Assembly (NCBI RefSeq): GCF_021018895.1
Contig: NC_079386.1
Coordinates: forward strand, 12,021,835 to 12,085,834
Reading direction: 5' to 3'
Length of the DNA stretch: 64,000 bases
From: Seriola aureovittata
Lineage: Eukaryota > Chordata > Actinopteri > Carangiformes > Carangidae
Shown here: piece after piece, positions 1 to 13,085 of the stretch
How positions within the stretch are numbered: position 1 is the stretch's first letter
How the letters are laid out: each line of letters starts with the position of its first letter
Made by a program: the position numbers and the translations under genes
The notes under the pieces: generated by a model
The model's input: only the letters and a program-made list of their open reading frames with translations
The model's database searches: none
Told to the model about the DNA's origin: nothing

Positions 1-75
1 CCTTGTTAAGCATCGCCTCAGACTCCGAGACTATGAATGGGACCATTACCCCCATCTCTCGCTGCACACCCAGAT

Positions 76-76
<1 letters not shown>

Positions 77-116
<40 letters not shown>
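77..116. repeat. (CA)n microsatellite
   Basis: Uninterrupted CA array of 40 bases, followed by TATA. Confidence 0.95.
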
Positions 117-121
<5 letters not shown>

Positions 122-534
122 TAGCCTTGGTAGGAAAGTAGCTCAGGCTAGCTGTGAGAAGGTTCTGCAAGGGAGGATGCAGTACTGTACCGAGGGACTG
201 CTTTTACAATGGGCCTTTTTTTTCTTTCTTTTATTTTTTACATTGCTCCCACTCACTCTCTCTAAACTGCAGTCTTTTCACATTACAACCTACAGAACAT
301 CAGTTCTATCTCCCAACTGGAACAACATGAGCTCCTTCATAAGGTCCTCAAGCCAAACACACACATCGCAAATCAGCACGGCAGCTCTCCATATAGATTC
401 TACACTGTTCAAGTGGAGTATTAACCCCCCGTCGTTTCACTTTTTTTTAAACTTTATCTCAAAGAATAGAAGAGAAGACATCCAGATCTTATAGGAAATC
501 TATCCCCAGTCAAGCTGAAGCGTAGGCACCAAAT

Positions 535-567
535 GGGGGGGGGGGGGGCGGGGGGGGGGGGGGGGGG
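535..567. repeat. G homopolymer, one interruption
   Basis: G14, C, G18. It could fold as a G-quadruplex on the plus strand and is error-prone to sequence. Confidence 0.9.
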
Positions 568-1067
568 CACAAATGAAATTCAAAGGGAATTTGAAAGATA
601 TCCAAAATGGCTGCCGACTAACAGGAGTAAAAAAAAAAATAGTCTGAAAGGTGTTAATCTAAAACAATGCGTTACATGCAGCACCTTTGATCAAACAAGC
701 CTGCTGCTTCTGAAGCGGAGCCACAGGCTCCATCATTAAATCCCGCCCCCTCGTCTTCCCATGATGCACATCGGTGGAAGGGCTTTAGCTTTCATAAGAG
801 TTGCAACGGCTACAACCGCCGCACCACATCACAGCTGACACGCCACAGAGCTAAATAGCCAATGCCAAAAAAAAATCCTCAAGCCAAAAATAATTTAGAA
901 AAATAACAGAAATACTAACAAGAGAGGAGAGATAACCTCACGTTCCTGCATGTCAGTGAGGCTGTCTACCATTGGCCGTGCTACGTGAATGCTCTAAGGC
1001 AGTATGTGCGTGTGTGTTTCCTGTATCTTAGCGTTTTTCTTAATCTCCTTTCAGTGTTTGCCCCTAC

Positions 1068-1287
1068 CATTTTCCATGTGCTCTGCCTCACCGACACTGC
1101 CATCCGGCGTTGTCCTCTCGTAGCTGTCCTCGGGCAGGGGGAGGGCGCCCAGCCGGGGGCCCGACGAACTCTTGCTGCTGGGCGTCTCCGACTCGTCCAG
1201 GCCGCTGTCGTAGCAGCTCTGCAGCGATCCCTGCTGGTGAGGGTCCTGGGGCTGGCTCACCACCGAGAAGGTCACTCGGCGAAACGG
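1068..1287 (-). CDS. pcdh7: protocadherin-7, coding exon 2 (cytoplasmic CM3 segment with RRVTF motif)
   Basis: This 220-bp exon adds 73 residues to the cytoplasmic tail, in the same reading frame as exon 1. The acceptor reads TTTCTCTTGTAG and the first codons give PFRRVTFSVVSQPQ, the known continuation of long PCDH7 isoforms. It proceeds through SCYDSGLDESETPSSKS and PEDSYERTTPDGSVGEAEHMEN. The donor is AATG|GTAGGG, leaving phase 1. RRVTF is the protein phosphatase 1 docking motif (RVxF class) described for the CM3 region of delta-1 protocadherins. The segment is otherwise serine-, glutamate- and proline-rich and probably unstructured. The exon lies 48.6 kb downstream of exon 1, and the remaining tail exons are beyond the left edge of the window, so the gene is partial here. 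Identity is secure from the residue match and the matching phase at both ends. Confidence 0.95.
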
Positions 1288-1305
1288 CTACAAGAGAAAC
1301 CAAAC
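1288..1305 (-). other. pcdh7: 3' splice acceptor of pcdh7 exon 2
   Basis: On the minus strand the end of the intron reads GGTTTCTCTTGTAG, immediately followed by CCG TTT CGC CGA (PFRR). The polypyrimidine tract is short. That may make the site dependent on enhancers, which would fit known alternative tail isoforms, but this is inference. Confidence 0.85.
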
Positions 1306-2010
1306 GGCCGGGGGTCACTATAAAAGGGACTGTTTTACTTTTCTTTCTCTACTTTACTTTTCTTACTTCTCTACGTTTCTTGTACTGTTAGGGGAGTTGG
1401 GTCCTCTGGATTTTAGAAAAGGGGGATTCGGGTCAGGGTGGCAGAAAAATAGGTTAGAAAAAAAGGGGGTAAGGAGCCGTAGAAGTGTGCTAGCTAGATT
1501 TTTAAGGACACAACTATTAGGGTACACTTAAATCTGCAAGCTAGCTGTGACGTCACTTCCCTCACCCCAAAAAAAAAATAAGACACATAACCTCAACTGC
1601 TCTTTCACAACAGCCAACAAAATGACCTCTTCATCACCACGTGTTTTTATTTGCCTACGAAAGAGAGGACAAGGCGAACAAGCCCTGGGCTCTGCGGGAG
1701 GTCAGATTTGACGCCACAGAGCAAAAGCGCCAAGGCAAAGACGAGCACATACAAACACGTCACCCTTTACCACATACACACACACACACATTGCGAGAGG
1801 AGCTGTGGGCTCACACTGTCAATATGTGTAGCCGGCGCGAACACGTTATTGAACAGTGTCCCGCGTTAAACAGTAACAGAGCATGTCATTAAAAGCCCGG
1901 GCCTCTGTTCTTTCTCACTGTATCAGTTTGTTTCCTTTCCTCTCTCTCACTCTCTCTCTCATAAATCTATCCCTGCCTGAGCATCGTACAAAAGGTAATA
2001 GAGAGTGAGT

Positions 2011-2034
2011 GGGGGGGGGGGGGGGGGGGGGGGG
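2011..2034. repeat. G24 homopolymer
   Basis: Twenty-four consecutive G residues after a GAGAGTGAGT stretch. Confidence 0.95.
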
Positions 2035-2839
2035 TGAAAGAGGGAGAATGAGCATGAGACAAGGAATGAAAGACCAGGCTTGGTCATTACCAGAATAAAT
2101 GGCATAACAAATGGCTAATGCCATTCATTAATTAGATACAAACACAGTCAGAGCTTCGCCTCTGTTGCACGGTCGCATCTTCTCTTCCTGCCCCTTTGCT
2201 GGACCTCATCACTTCCTCATGTTCTTCTCCTCCTCTCCCGACACCCTCCTCCTCCTCCTCCTCCCTCTGTCCTTCTTTCCTTGTTCCATCATGAGAATAT
2301 TAAACAGGACAGAGACCCATTACTCTCTTTCTCCCTCCCTATCCCTCCATTTGTTCCCCAGTTGTCTCACCTGATGAAGTGAAATCGGTTATCAGCTTGT
2401 CTGATTGGTAACTTGCGTCTTTTAAATTTTTCTACATCTGTCCTCGACACCGTCATAATCCGCCCTGTCATTTTGTTTTTGAGACGCAGACGTCAAAACA
2501 TCATGTCGAGCTCTTATGGTGTCGACTGATATTCCTTACGTATGAAATTACATCCTTAGAAAAAGTGACAAATGAAGCGTAAACACACACACACACACAC
2601 ATCGGGAGCATTCTGAGCGAGTGTTGACCGGTCACCTTGGAAAGGTGAACCTCTGTTATTTTGTCATCCTAAAACACTTTTTGAGCACCTCTGAATCTCT
2701 GCCAGGCGCACAGAGCAAGATTCTCTTTTTGATAATGAAATTTCCCACAAGCCATTGGGGGAAAAAAAGGGCTTCTTTTTTAGTGTGTATGTGTGTGCGT
2801 GTGTGTGTGTGCGTGTGTGTGTGTGTGTGCCTGAGTGGA

Positions 2840-3030
2840 AAAATTTGCATTTATTTATATATTTCCTCTTGGTTCTCTTTCTCTGGCTGGCTGGCTAACA
2901 CAGCAATCTTGGCAATAAATCATGTTTCCATGTAATTACAATCAACACTCAACAAATGAATTGGTATAAATATTCATGCAAATTTCACTTGGATAGTCAA
3001 ACATTTGTTGCATAATTAAAATCAGGACCC
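2840..3030. promoter_or_regulatory. AT-rich block with two octamers and homeodomain-like sites
   Basis: Octamers lie at 2843-2850 (ATTTGCAT) and 2976-2983 (ATGCAAAT). Between and after them are TAATTACAATCA, AACAAATGAATT and GCATAATTAAAATC, which resemble homeodomain and SOX sites. There are no long simple repeats inside the block. It resembles a conserved non-coding element but was not tested by alignment. Confidence 0.35.
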
Positions 3031-3105
3031 AGAAGGAGAACCGTTCTCTGTAAGTGTAATAACACTTGAGAAGATGTTAAGATATTAAACCATGTTTCGT
3101 TTTTC

Positions 3106-3137
3106 TATATATCTATATATATATATATAGATATATA
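3106..3137. repeat. 32-bp perfect AT-rich palindrome
   Basis: The sequence is its own reverse complement over 32 bases, with a CTAT/ATAG frame around a (TA)n centre. It could extrude as a cruciform, but TA-rich microsatellites give this by chance. Confidence 0.85.
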
Positions 3138-4279
3138 TCTATTTTGTTTTGTTTATTTGTTTGTTTCTTCTCACTTGTTTGGTGTGAGGTGTGTGTTAAC
3201 AAGCCCCCACAGCTTGCGTGTGGTCGAAAACAAAAAGTACTTTGTCTGGTTCGGATTTAGTGGAGTGCCATACTCCTTGGGAAACACAGTGTTCTAATGA
3301 TACAGATTAAACAACTGTTGCCTAATGAATTGCTGGCGAGCCCGCCGCAAAGAAAAGAAACACCCGAGCAAGCGCGCACAGAGGGAAAATTGAGTTTGGG
3401 AGAGAAAGAAAAGAAGCTGACGGGAAGGAAGGGAAGAAAAAAATAAAAGTTAAATGAACAAATGGATTTTATTCACCTGAATTTCCCCTTATTTTCACTG
3501 GAGGGAGAGCGAGATAGAAGAGAGAGGGGGGAAAAAAAGCTAATTTGTTTGCAGACCAGAAATGGAGTTCATGCAGAGATCGCCGGAGGCTTTGGATTAG
3601 AATCTGCAGCAAGCACCGTCTGCACAGCGACCTTCGCTCCCTTCATTCTGTGTCTTTTAAATAAATGAATAAAATAAAAAGTGATTCTTTTTAAGTCATA
3701 TTTCCCTTCTATTTGTGTGTGTATGTGTGTGTATGGACGTCTACGCGTGTGTCTCCGTGGTAGCTGCGGAAGAAAAAGGAATTGTCCAACATGCCATGTG
3801 AAATTACATATGGCTTTGTGGATGTCACAACCAATCTTACTTCTTTTTTTCTCATGTCTCTTTCTCTCCAATATTCATAGGGAAGACAATTTGAGGGCTT
3901 GTCACATGGCCAAACCACAGGGAAAAAATTAGCAAAATTATCCGCCACGCACACACGCAATCAGAGCTGACGATTGGGGGTATTGCTGCCCTGAAGATAT
4001 GTTCAATGCATGAGCAATGGCGAGGGAGATTTTGACATTGTGGGTGTTACAGTGGAAGTGTATCCCCATCACTGTCAGTTGACCCCGCCCCACCCCTCAC
4101 CAGATACTGGCCATTTTTCAGACCCGCTGAGTCTGTTGAGCCCGACCCGAGTACATGCCCTTCGATGCTGTCCCCTTTCTACCTCATACCCTGACCTCCT
4201 GGCCTCACGGTCCACTCAGCCAATCAATTCAACCAGTGACCAAACCTGAAGCACAAGCGCGCACACATATGGCTTAACA

Positions 4280-4325
4280 CCCCCCCCCCCCCCCACCCCC
4301 CCCCCCCCCCCCCCAAAAAAAAAAA
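4280..4325. repeat. poly-C tract followed by poly-A
   Basis: C15, A, C19 and then an A11 run. The complementary strand is G-rich and quadruplex-prone. Confidence 0.9.
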
Positions 4326-7300
4326 TTACTTTCAGTTCAGTTTCGTTACAGTCTATTATATGATGGATGGTTTTTTATAGCCTTGGATTCAGAAAACAGA
4401 AAAAAAAAAAAAAAAATCAGAATCTCACTAAATTGTTCCACCGATGCTGTTGCATCACTACACGGCTAAACCCCATGCTGCGCCCTGGCAGAAAGTAGCC
4501 AAGCTTCTTCTTTTTCTTTTTTTTTTAATGTATGGATTTCATTACAAGTTAGCAGTTGTTAACTTTATCTTTACCAGATGCTGGGACACCACCCCCTCCC
4601 CCAACAAGGCCTCTTTGGGGCAGGAGAGGGGGCGTGCCTGTGATCGAAAGCCAGCTGTGACAGCCACGGGTGATTGAGCAAATCCGTCATCCCGAAAAAT
4701 GAACAACGCAAACAAGCCACAGGTTTTTTTTTATTGTGGAGCTCTGGCCCGAGCTTGGCCCGGCCTATTTCCTGGACGCTAAAGGGAAAACACATGGGGC
4801 TGCCCGACTCGAGCCGAGCCGGGGCCAATAAAAACAGGACCGTGCCACTCATTGTCAATAATGTGTGACCTCTTGGATTTGATTTTCATTTCCTCCGCCC
4901 TCAAACTAAACGCTGAGCTGCTGTCAGAAGCACTCTGTTTGAGCTGTACACTTTTTTTTCTTTCTTCTTCTTTCATCTCCCAGCAAACCTTGAACAGGTA
5001 ACACATTGTTTAGAAGTAGAGCGCTCTGCCTTTGCTTGAGTTGCTCTGATTAATGACACCAGTTAAGAACACGGTCAAGACGCATTACTTAAGGCTATAC
5101 AGTAGCTTTAATGCCAGCGCTCTCATCAGCTCTCCAGTCGGCATCCCTCATGTCACTCTCGTGCTCACATGGTTCAGTATATGTACAGAACACACAGTGG
5201 TGACTGTGTTTGAACCCATTCTCCCTCTGGATGTCTGGAGTTATAATTAAGCCCACCTCCACCAGAACCTCTGGAAGGATAATAGAAGCGTGGAGGTGGG
5301 TCTGGTTGGAAAACACAGTGTGTGTAATGTCAGCTGTAAATACCTTTTGGCGGATGGCAGTGACCCACTACCGTGAACCACAGGAAGTAATTGTGGCTGG
5401 GCCGGACTTGGGGCAAGGGGAGCAAACATAAACTGCAGGGCCAGTGTCTTATTGCAGTCAACCGAGAAAGATGGAGGGATCCGGAGAAGGAAGTATGAGT
5501 AAGTGAGATGGAAGGGAAGATAAGGAGGCCGGTGGAACAGGAGGGGGGTGAAGACTTGGAGAGAGTGAGAGAAGTGGGTGACACATGAGTAGGACTCATG
5601 ATTGCCAAAAGTGCCAGTCGGTAATTAAGAAGCCATGTTTCATTTTTAATAGGCAACCAGACAGTGACCTGTGACAAGCCACCTGAGACGCGCAGAAACT
5701 GCCAAATAGCCACGGTACACCAAACAACACGGTCGCTGGCATCTTAAATTGGCTTAACCCAATCGTGGTTACTTTGCTTTGCAATGCAGGTTGAAGCGCC
5801 GGTGTAATTCCAGTGCGGTGAATTAAAGAGATCATGAGATGTTCAAGCGGTAAACGAGACAAATGCCCTCGAGGTGAATGTCTGACTGGAAATCAATCGG
5901 AAAACCGATCCGGGTGGACTCGGGTTCTGTTTGGGTGCTGCTCGGTCGCACTCACGGGCGCACCTAAGAACACGATGCTGATGCTGTCCGGGCCCCCGGT
6001 CGTCAAAAACAAAGAGCCAAATGTGGATGGTCTCTCAGGTGTGCTAGCCCCCACCCCCAACCCATGAGTGACCGGAGAGGGTTTTGGATCAGGCCGAGTG
6101 AGTTGTGGGAATGCTGGCAGAGTAGTCGGCTGCAGCTTTGTTAGCTCCACCGCCTGCAGAGTCTCAGGTATCGTGTTCTCTAGCCTTGACTGATAGCTTT
6201 GGCCCCTGTCAAGCTCCAGCGCTCCTCTTCACTTCTTTCACGTTCCCCTTCTTCAAACTTTACTCCTCCGCACACATTCCTCCCAGGTCACTCCTCTTTC
6301 CCCAGAACAGAAAGAAGGAGAAGTAGCAAAAAAAAAAAAAGAAGGAGAAACTGGGGTAACATTTCCAAAGAACACCCAAGACTCCAGGAGAAAAGAAGGA
6401 AAAACAAAGCTGAGATAAAAGAGGCCCTTGCAAGTTCAGCGTCTGATTTTTCCAACATTATCTACAGAGCCAACAAAGATGCAAAGTGTGGTTTTTTCCA
6501 ATTCTTGTTCTAGTCTGCTGAGTTTTTTTTGCATCCTTTACAACAGCCAGGTTTATAAGGGTATCCAGCTGCCAGTTCCTCACCTTAACTGTGCACACAA
6601 TAACGGATAAAAGTAGATTTGAATGCCTGTCTCTCTCATTTGAAATTATGTCAGAGAGCTGCGAGGTCATGCAATCCACATGGGCACAAAGCCTGATAAT
6701 AACATTTTTAAACACCTTTTAAAAGTACTTTTATTACAGGAGGTGCAGACATTACGGGCAACGCAGCGCACAGCCTTGTTAAGAGTTGATGATGCTATTA
6801 GCGCTCTCTTGTCGATATTTGAAATCGGGAGTATTTTTTTTTTTTTATATCCTCTCATTTTACCATGTGGCCGCTTTATGATCTGTCAGCGCACCAATCA
6901 GTTGAATGTCCTTCGGTGCTTGTCTACAGGCGTTCTCGTGAGTCTTTATTGACCCTTTATTGCACTACTTTTGGCGGGAGAAATAGCTGTATAAATATAT
7001 GTGCTCCGGTAAGGAGAGGACCATTTAACAAATCCAAAAAGACAGCAGGAAACCCAAAACATGAACTCCCCGATGCTGCTGACTATTCTGTGGTTGGGGT
7101 TGTGCCATACCAAAAAAAAAAAAAAAAGCAAAAGTTGTTGCTAGGCACAAGAGGTCCTTAGAAGGAACTCTGTGGGGATAAATTCGGAGTCTCAGAGCTT
7201 GTGCTTTGGGAAACACTTTGGATTGAGAAGAAGGAAGTGGGAATTGAAGTGGTAAAAAAATTTAAAAAAAGAGGCAAAAGTTGGAGAGAGTATAAGACAA

Positions 7301-8575
7301 GAGAGTAGGGAAGAAAGAAGGGAGGCAAATAGATGATAAGGAAAGAGAAGAAAGGATGATCCTTCCATCCCTTCTTTCTTACTCCATCCACATCCCCCTT
7401 TAGTCTTTTCTTTTCCCAGTGTGTTTGGAATGCCTTTGGAAGAGTGCCACAGCTAGCACTTTCCTATTAGCATGCACCCCATGCGCGCAGCCGGAGAGAC
7501 AGACCCGCAGGAAGAGAAAAAAAAAAAAAACTGTGAGAGAAAGAAAAAAAAAAAAAAAAAAAAAAGATCACACATGGTTACTTTCTTAAAGTCTGGGCTA
7601 AACTTTTAATTGCTCTTCAAGTGGCGGATTAGGCCACTGGTGAAACAGAGATACTATTCTGGGGGGATGCGTTTGAACATCTTCAGAAGCTTAGCCCAAC
7701 CCCTGACCTGCTCTGAATGGCAAAGGAGAAGTGCCTCTTTTTGCCTTTTTTTTTCTCTCTTTTTTTTTTTTTTGTGGTTGATGCGATGGGCGGGGGGCCA
7801 AGACGGGCCTGGGAGGGGGGGCGTTGGGTTTTGAGTGGCAGTGGATTAGCTTCAAGCTGACAAATAACACCCTTTGTGGGATTCTGCTGCTTCTCTGCTG
7901 GGCTGCAGGAACACCATCATAGCCAAGCCTCGTGTCATGTAACTGATAGCATGAGGCTAAAAAGGACATAAAAATGAATAAATAAATAAATAGGATAAAT
8001 GAAAGCTTTATGATTCATAAAGGGAGGCATGTCATTGTCGACCAAATAACTAATGTATTCCCATTTACGCTGTGGTTAAATTTTTGTGGATTTCTGCAGC
8101 GACATCCGCAGCTGTCAATCGCGAATTATGTTACATCCTCTCATTACGAATGGATGGGGGCTTCTCCTGTGTCGCCGTGTTAGAGCCGCCGCCGCTGACA
8201 CAAGCGCTGACAGACGCTGGGAACGAGTGTCAACCCGAACCCTGACCCCGGTGTTCCTTACATAGAAGAAGTCTACTTGAAAATCTTGAGATCGCATTTC
8301 CCTACCTTTTTTTTTTTTTTTTTTATCTTTCCAAACTTCAGCCCTTGTTTGTACACTGACAGCTGAATGACGTAAGCACAGCGTTCACGGAGCGCAGGCA
8401 CGTGTGCACGTATCAAGCCGAATCGCTCCCTGCGCACACTCGGGCATGCAAGTGCCTCTTGTCTTATCTGTGATGTGTATATGTGTGTGTGTGTGTGTCA
8501 TGTCTTTGGCATTGTCATGTCATTTCACATGTCACCCTGCCATCAGCTTAGGTTCCCAGTTCTGGCATGGGTAGG

Positions 8576-8617
8576 GAGGAGGAGGAGGAGGAGGAGGAGG
8601 AGGAGGGGGTGGGGGGG
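8576..8617. repeat. (GGA)n tract with a G-rich end
   Basis: About ten GGA triplets lead into a G-rich run. Confidence 0.9.
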
Positions 8618-8901
8618 TCTAGGTGTTGCGTGTGTGTGTGTGGAAGGGGGGGATCCATCACAGCACTGGCAGCGCTGCGTCTGACCAACGGCCTACTACT
8701 GTCAAGTCTGTGACGAGCCCGGGGCTGGCACTAACGTTAGCTTGTTGTGACACAGGTCCGGGTGTCAGCAGAAAAGCATGACACGGCATCAACGAAGCCC
8801 CGAGTCGGCGCAAAGCGGCCAAATGCCAAAGCTAGAGTGTTTTACCATCACGGATATGAGAAACAGCAGCTCTCCTCTTCTGCTTACCTCTCTCTCTCTC
8901 C

Positions 8902-8927
8902 CACACACACACACACACACACACACA
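8902..8927. repeat. (CA)n microsatellite
   Basis: CA array of about 26 bases, preceded by a CT-rich stretch. Confidence 0.9.
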
Positions 8928-9424
8928 AGCACAGATGGAAGATTTAGAAGCCCTCATATGCTGTATCTAAAGAAATGAATGTCATCACAGAGACGGGGGG
9001 GGGGGGGGGGGCAGTGATATGATCTACGGGGACAGAGACAAAGACGGAGATAAGAGAGGGAGAAAGAGACAGTGTAGAGGCTTTAATAAGGCTGATAAAT
9101 GATTCTTTATTTACCATCCTGAGTCACTGATGACAGATAACCTATATTTAGGGGATCAGGGCCGCCATCCAAACCGGCAAAAGAGAGAGAGAGGAGAGAG
9201 ATGGATCGCGGGGAGGTTAGAGAGCGTATCCAGCTTATCCGCTAATGAGGCGTTCTATTTGAGTATGATCATGCGGGCACGTATCATTCATGTGGGATAA
9301 GTAGTGTGTAGCGCCTGTCCATGCCTCTGTGTATGTGCATGTCAATGTGTGTGTGCGCGTGTGTGTCCACGAGTCATCTTCCGAAAAAAACACCCGCACT
9401 TCCGCTCATATGATCAGGATAGCA

Positions 9425-9438
9425 CCACCAGGTGGCGA
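9425..9438 (+). promoter_or_regulatory. CTCF-like motif
   Basis: CCACCAGGTGGCGA matches the vertebrate CTCF core (CCASYAGRKGGCRS) at 13 of 14 positions, as judged by eye. Confidence 0.35.
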
Positions 9439-9487
9439 ATCTTTGCCTTGATGGAACGAACGCCAATTGTATTGTCATGATTAGATC

Positions 9488-9520
9488 GCACACACACACA
9501 CGCACACACACACACACACA
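9488..9520. repeat. (CA)n microsatellite
   Basis: CA array with one CGCA interruption. Confidence 0.9.
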
Positions 9521-9772
9521 TACTTACACACACTTCCCTTACAGGTCCCATCCACCACCACCTGTTCCTCACAACACAAGCATAGGACGATTACGATGTA
9601 AACAATTATGAAAACAATTATTACAAATGAGTAATTAAATGCTAATGTCAGGATAAATAAACTGACGGTGAGAAGGGAGAGGATGAAGGGGGGCGGGTGG
9701 AGGGTGAGGGAGGGAATGAATAAAGAGCAGCGGGAAGTGAAAGAGAGAGAGAGATGTGCAGTCGCTAACATG

Positions 9773-9786
9773 CTGCGCTCTGCTGG
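9773..9786 (-). promoter_or_regulatory. CTCF-like motif, opposite orientation
   Basis: On the minus strand CCAGCAGAGCGCAG matches the CTCF core at 13 of 14 positions. It lies about 350 bp from the plus-strand motif at 9425 and faces it. Confidence 0.3.
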
Positions 9787-9819
9787 CGCAACCTAAGGAT
9801 TATGGGAGATGGAATGGCT

Positions 9820-9821
<2 letters not shown>

Positions 9822-9856
<35 letters not shown>
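9822..9856. repeat. (CA)n microsatellite
   Basis: Uninterrupted CA array of about 35 bases. Confidence 0.92.
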
Positions 9857-9860
<4 letters not shown>

Positions 9861-9988
9861 TACATGTTTAACAGACCTCGTAACTTCGGCACGGAAGATA
9901 TTTCTCCTCCTCCGTCTCTTTCTGTAATGCCCCCCCATCCCTCCATCCTCGTTCATCATCTCAACTCTGCCTCTTATCTCCCAACTTC

Positions 9989-10025
9989 TCTCTCTCTCTC
10001 TCTCTATCTCTCTCTGTCTCTCTCC
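9989..10025. repeat. (CT)n microsatellite
   Basis: CT array with TATC and TGTC interruptions, inside a longer pyrimidine-rich stretch to about 10080. Confidence 0.85.
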
Positions 10026-10506
10026 CCCCGCCTATCTCCGTCTCTGTCACTCTCGCCCTCTCCCTCCCTACCTCGCTATCTTTGTCGAGATCACGCAAGG
10101 TCAAACCTCCCTGACGTTTGATGGATGAAAATGGAATTAAGATGAAAGCACACTTTCAGATAATGAAGATATGCAGCGGGAGATTAGGAAGCAGGGGAAG
10201 CTGCTGAGGTGCCGACCAAATTAATATTGAAATTTATGTGTGTTTGGCTCGAGCCCAGACAATCCCCATGTGTTATTTTCACCAGGGGGCCAAAGTGGAA
10301 AACATAACACAAATTTTAATAGCGTTTGAGGGGGGGAAAGTGGAAAGGCGGTGCCTTTTTTTTTTCTGTCTTTCAGCAAACAGTATTCATTTTGTCTGAG
10401 GTAGGAATCCACACAGCCATTCAGGAGCACAGGAGTTTTTGTGTCGTGTGTGTGTGTGTGTGTGACATCCAAAGATGAAACGTGGAATTCATGTGTGATG
10501 TCTCGC

Positions 10507-10508
<2 letters not shown>

Positions 10509-10577
<69 letters not shown>
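10509..10577. repeat. (TG)n microsatellite, left edge of the duplication
   Basis: An uninterrupted TG array of about 69 bases immediately left of duplication copy 1. It probably took part in the unequal exchange that made the duplication. Confidence 0.95.
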
Positions 10578-10581
<4 letters not shown>

Positions 10582-11706
10582 CGTGGGTTTGCATATTGAT
10601 ATGTGCCTATCCGGATATTTGCATTGACTTTCAAAGACATCGTGAGCTGCTTTTACAAAAAAAAAAAGTGGCACACTCATGCACATACTGTACATCTTAC
10701 AATCCAATCTTTCTTCCCCCCCACCACCACCATCGCCGCCGCCACCTCCTCCTCCCCATCTCTGCAGTTCTGAAGGGCTGGATCAGTGTATGTGTGTTTG
10801 AGGAGCGTGTTACAGGAGATCGGCGAAAGGGATAAGGCCCCCGTGCTTCAGAAGGCATCAAAGACAGACAGTCTATCAAGGCCCCGTATCACTGTCTGAT
10901 GGCGGCGATATGCACACTAATCCGCATGTAAAATAGTCCTCTCCTCCAAGGCACTTCTTCGAGTGCACTTAGCTAACAGTCTCTCTCCTCTCCGATCCTT
11001 TCCTCACTCTTGCCTTCTCTTTGACACTATTCCCACTGAAGGGAGAGAAGAAGAAGAAAAAAGAAAAAAGATCCACAATGTGCTCTTAAGGTCTCATTTT
11101 CAGCTTCAGCCCTTTTAGATCTCATTACTCAGTTGTTGACTGGGCAGCCATTTTGGGCAGCTAATGGGAAATTTGATAATGGCGTCAGGTTGTTTTGGTC
11201 CCCACTGTCACAGCACTCGCCGCTCGCGGTGGCACTTTGTTAAGGGGGCACAGGAATGTCGAGAAAAAAAATACCACAATTAACAGTGCGGCTCGTTTGT
11301 TCCCTCTGGTGTTTCTGCCCAATAAGTCAAAATAATGCAAAAAAAACCCCAACAAAAAAAACAACAAAACGTTGGAGAAGGAGTACAAAAGAAATTCATG
11401 CGTAGTTCAATTTGGCCTGTTTTTGTCCTCTCTAAGCTGCAAGCTGTTCCCCCTTAGAAATAAGAGGGAAGAAAACGTGGTCAGGTTACATAGGAGACTG
11501 CCAACAATGAAGTTCTTTGTTAAGACGTTAAGTAAACAGGCAGAATGCAGAAAATATTATCGCTTCTCTTTTCTTTTTTTTTTTAATTTAGCCAAAGGTT
11601 ACATTGAGGTCAAACAGGCATGATTACTGGACACCTGTGCCTGCTCTCCACTGAGCTCTGTACCAGTGTACAAATGCCCCCCTGTGCCATCAATCCCCGC
11701 CTACAA

Positions 11707-11738
<32 letters not shown>

Positions 11739-11745
11739 GTTTGTT

Positions 11746-11749
<4 letters not shown>
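10577..11749. repeat. tandem duplication, copy 1 (about 1.17 kb)
   Basis: This segment of intron 1 recurs 1235 bases to the right with almost no change. It begins with TGAAAGCGTGGGTTTGC at the edge of a 69-bp (TG)n array and ends with CCCGCCTACAAGTG and another (TG)n array. The content is non-coding: a C/CCA/GCC-rich patch, purine tracts and A runs. The only difference I see between copies is a 2-base indel in a T/C-rich stretch near 11567, plus array-length differences at the edge. It includes one POU octamer (10617-10624). Confidence 0.93.
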
Positions 11750-11795
<46 letters not shown>

Positions 11796-11811
11796 GTGTG
11801 TGTGTGTGTGT

Positions 11812-11812
<1 letters not shown>
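11707..11812. repeat. (TG)n microsatellite between duplication copies
   Basis: A TG array interrupted by TTTG, TTTATG and a TTG irregularity. It lies at the junction of the two 1.2-kb copies. Its left part matches the start of the array after copy 2 and its right part resembles the array before copy 1, as expected for an exchange junction. Confidence 0.93.

Positions 11813-13085
<1,273 letters not shown>

Larger units (their letters stand above)
1..1067 (-). other. pcdh7: start of pcdh7 intron 2 (partial)
   Basis: This is intron sequence beyond the GTAGGG donor of exon 2, cut by the window edge. It holds a (CA)n array at 77-116, an almost pure G tract at 535-567 interrupted by one C, and short A runs. 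I see no coding sequence in it. Confidence 0.7.
1306..10508. other. intron 1, distal part: no gene seen
   Basis: Non-coding. It holds the simple repeats listed separately, purine-rich patches near 5460-5580 and 7195-7350, A runs near 7517-7565, and a short GT cluster near 8477. The AT-rich octamer block at 2840-3030 and the two CTCF-like sites are the only candidate functional spots I noted. Confidence 0.6.

Noticed and set aside
10221..10640. 139-codon frame with a long TH repeat (and similar CV/TH repeat proteins elsewhere)
   Set aside because: The dipeptide repeat is simply the translation of a (CA/TG)n microsatellite.
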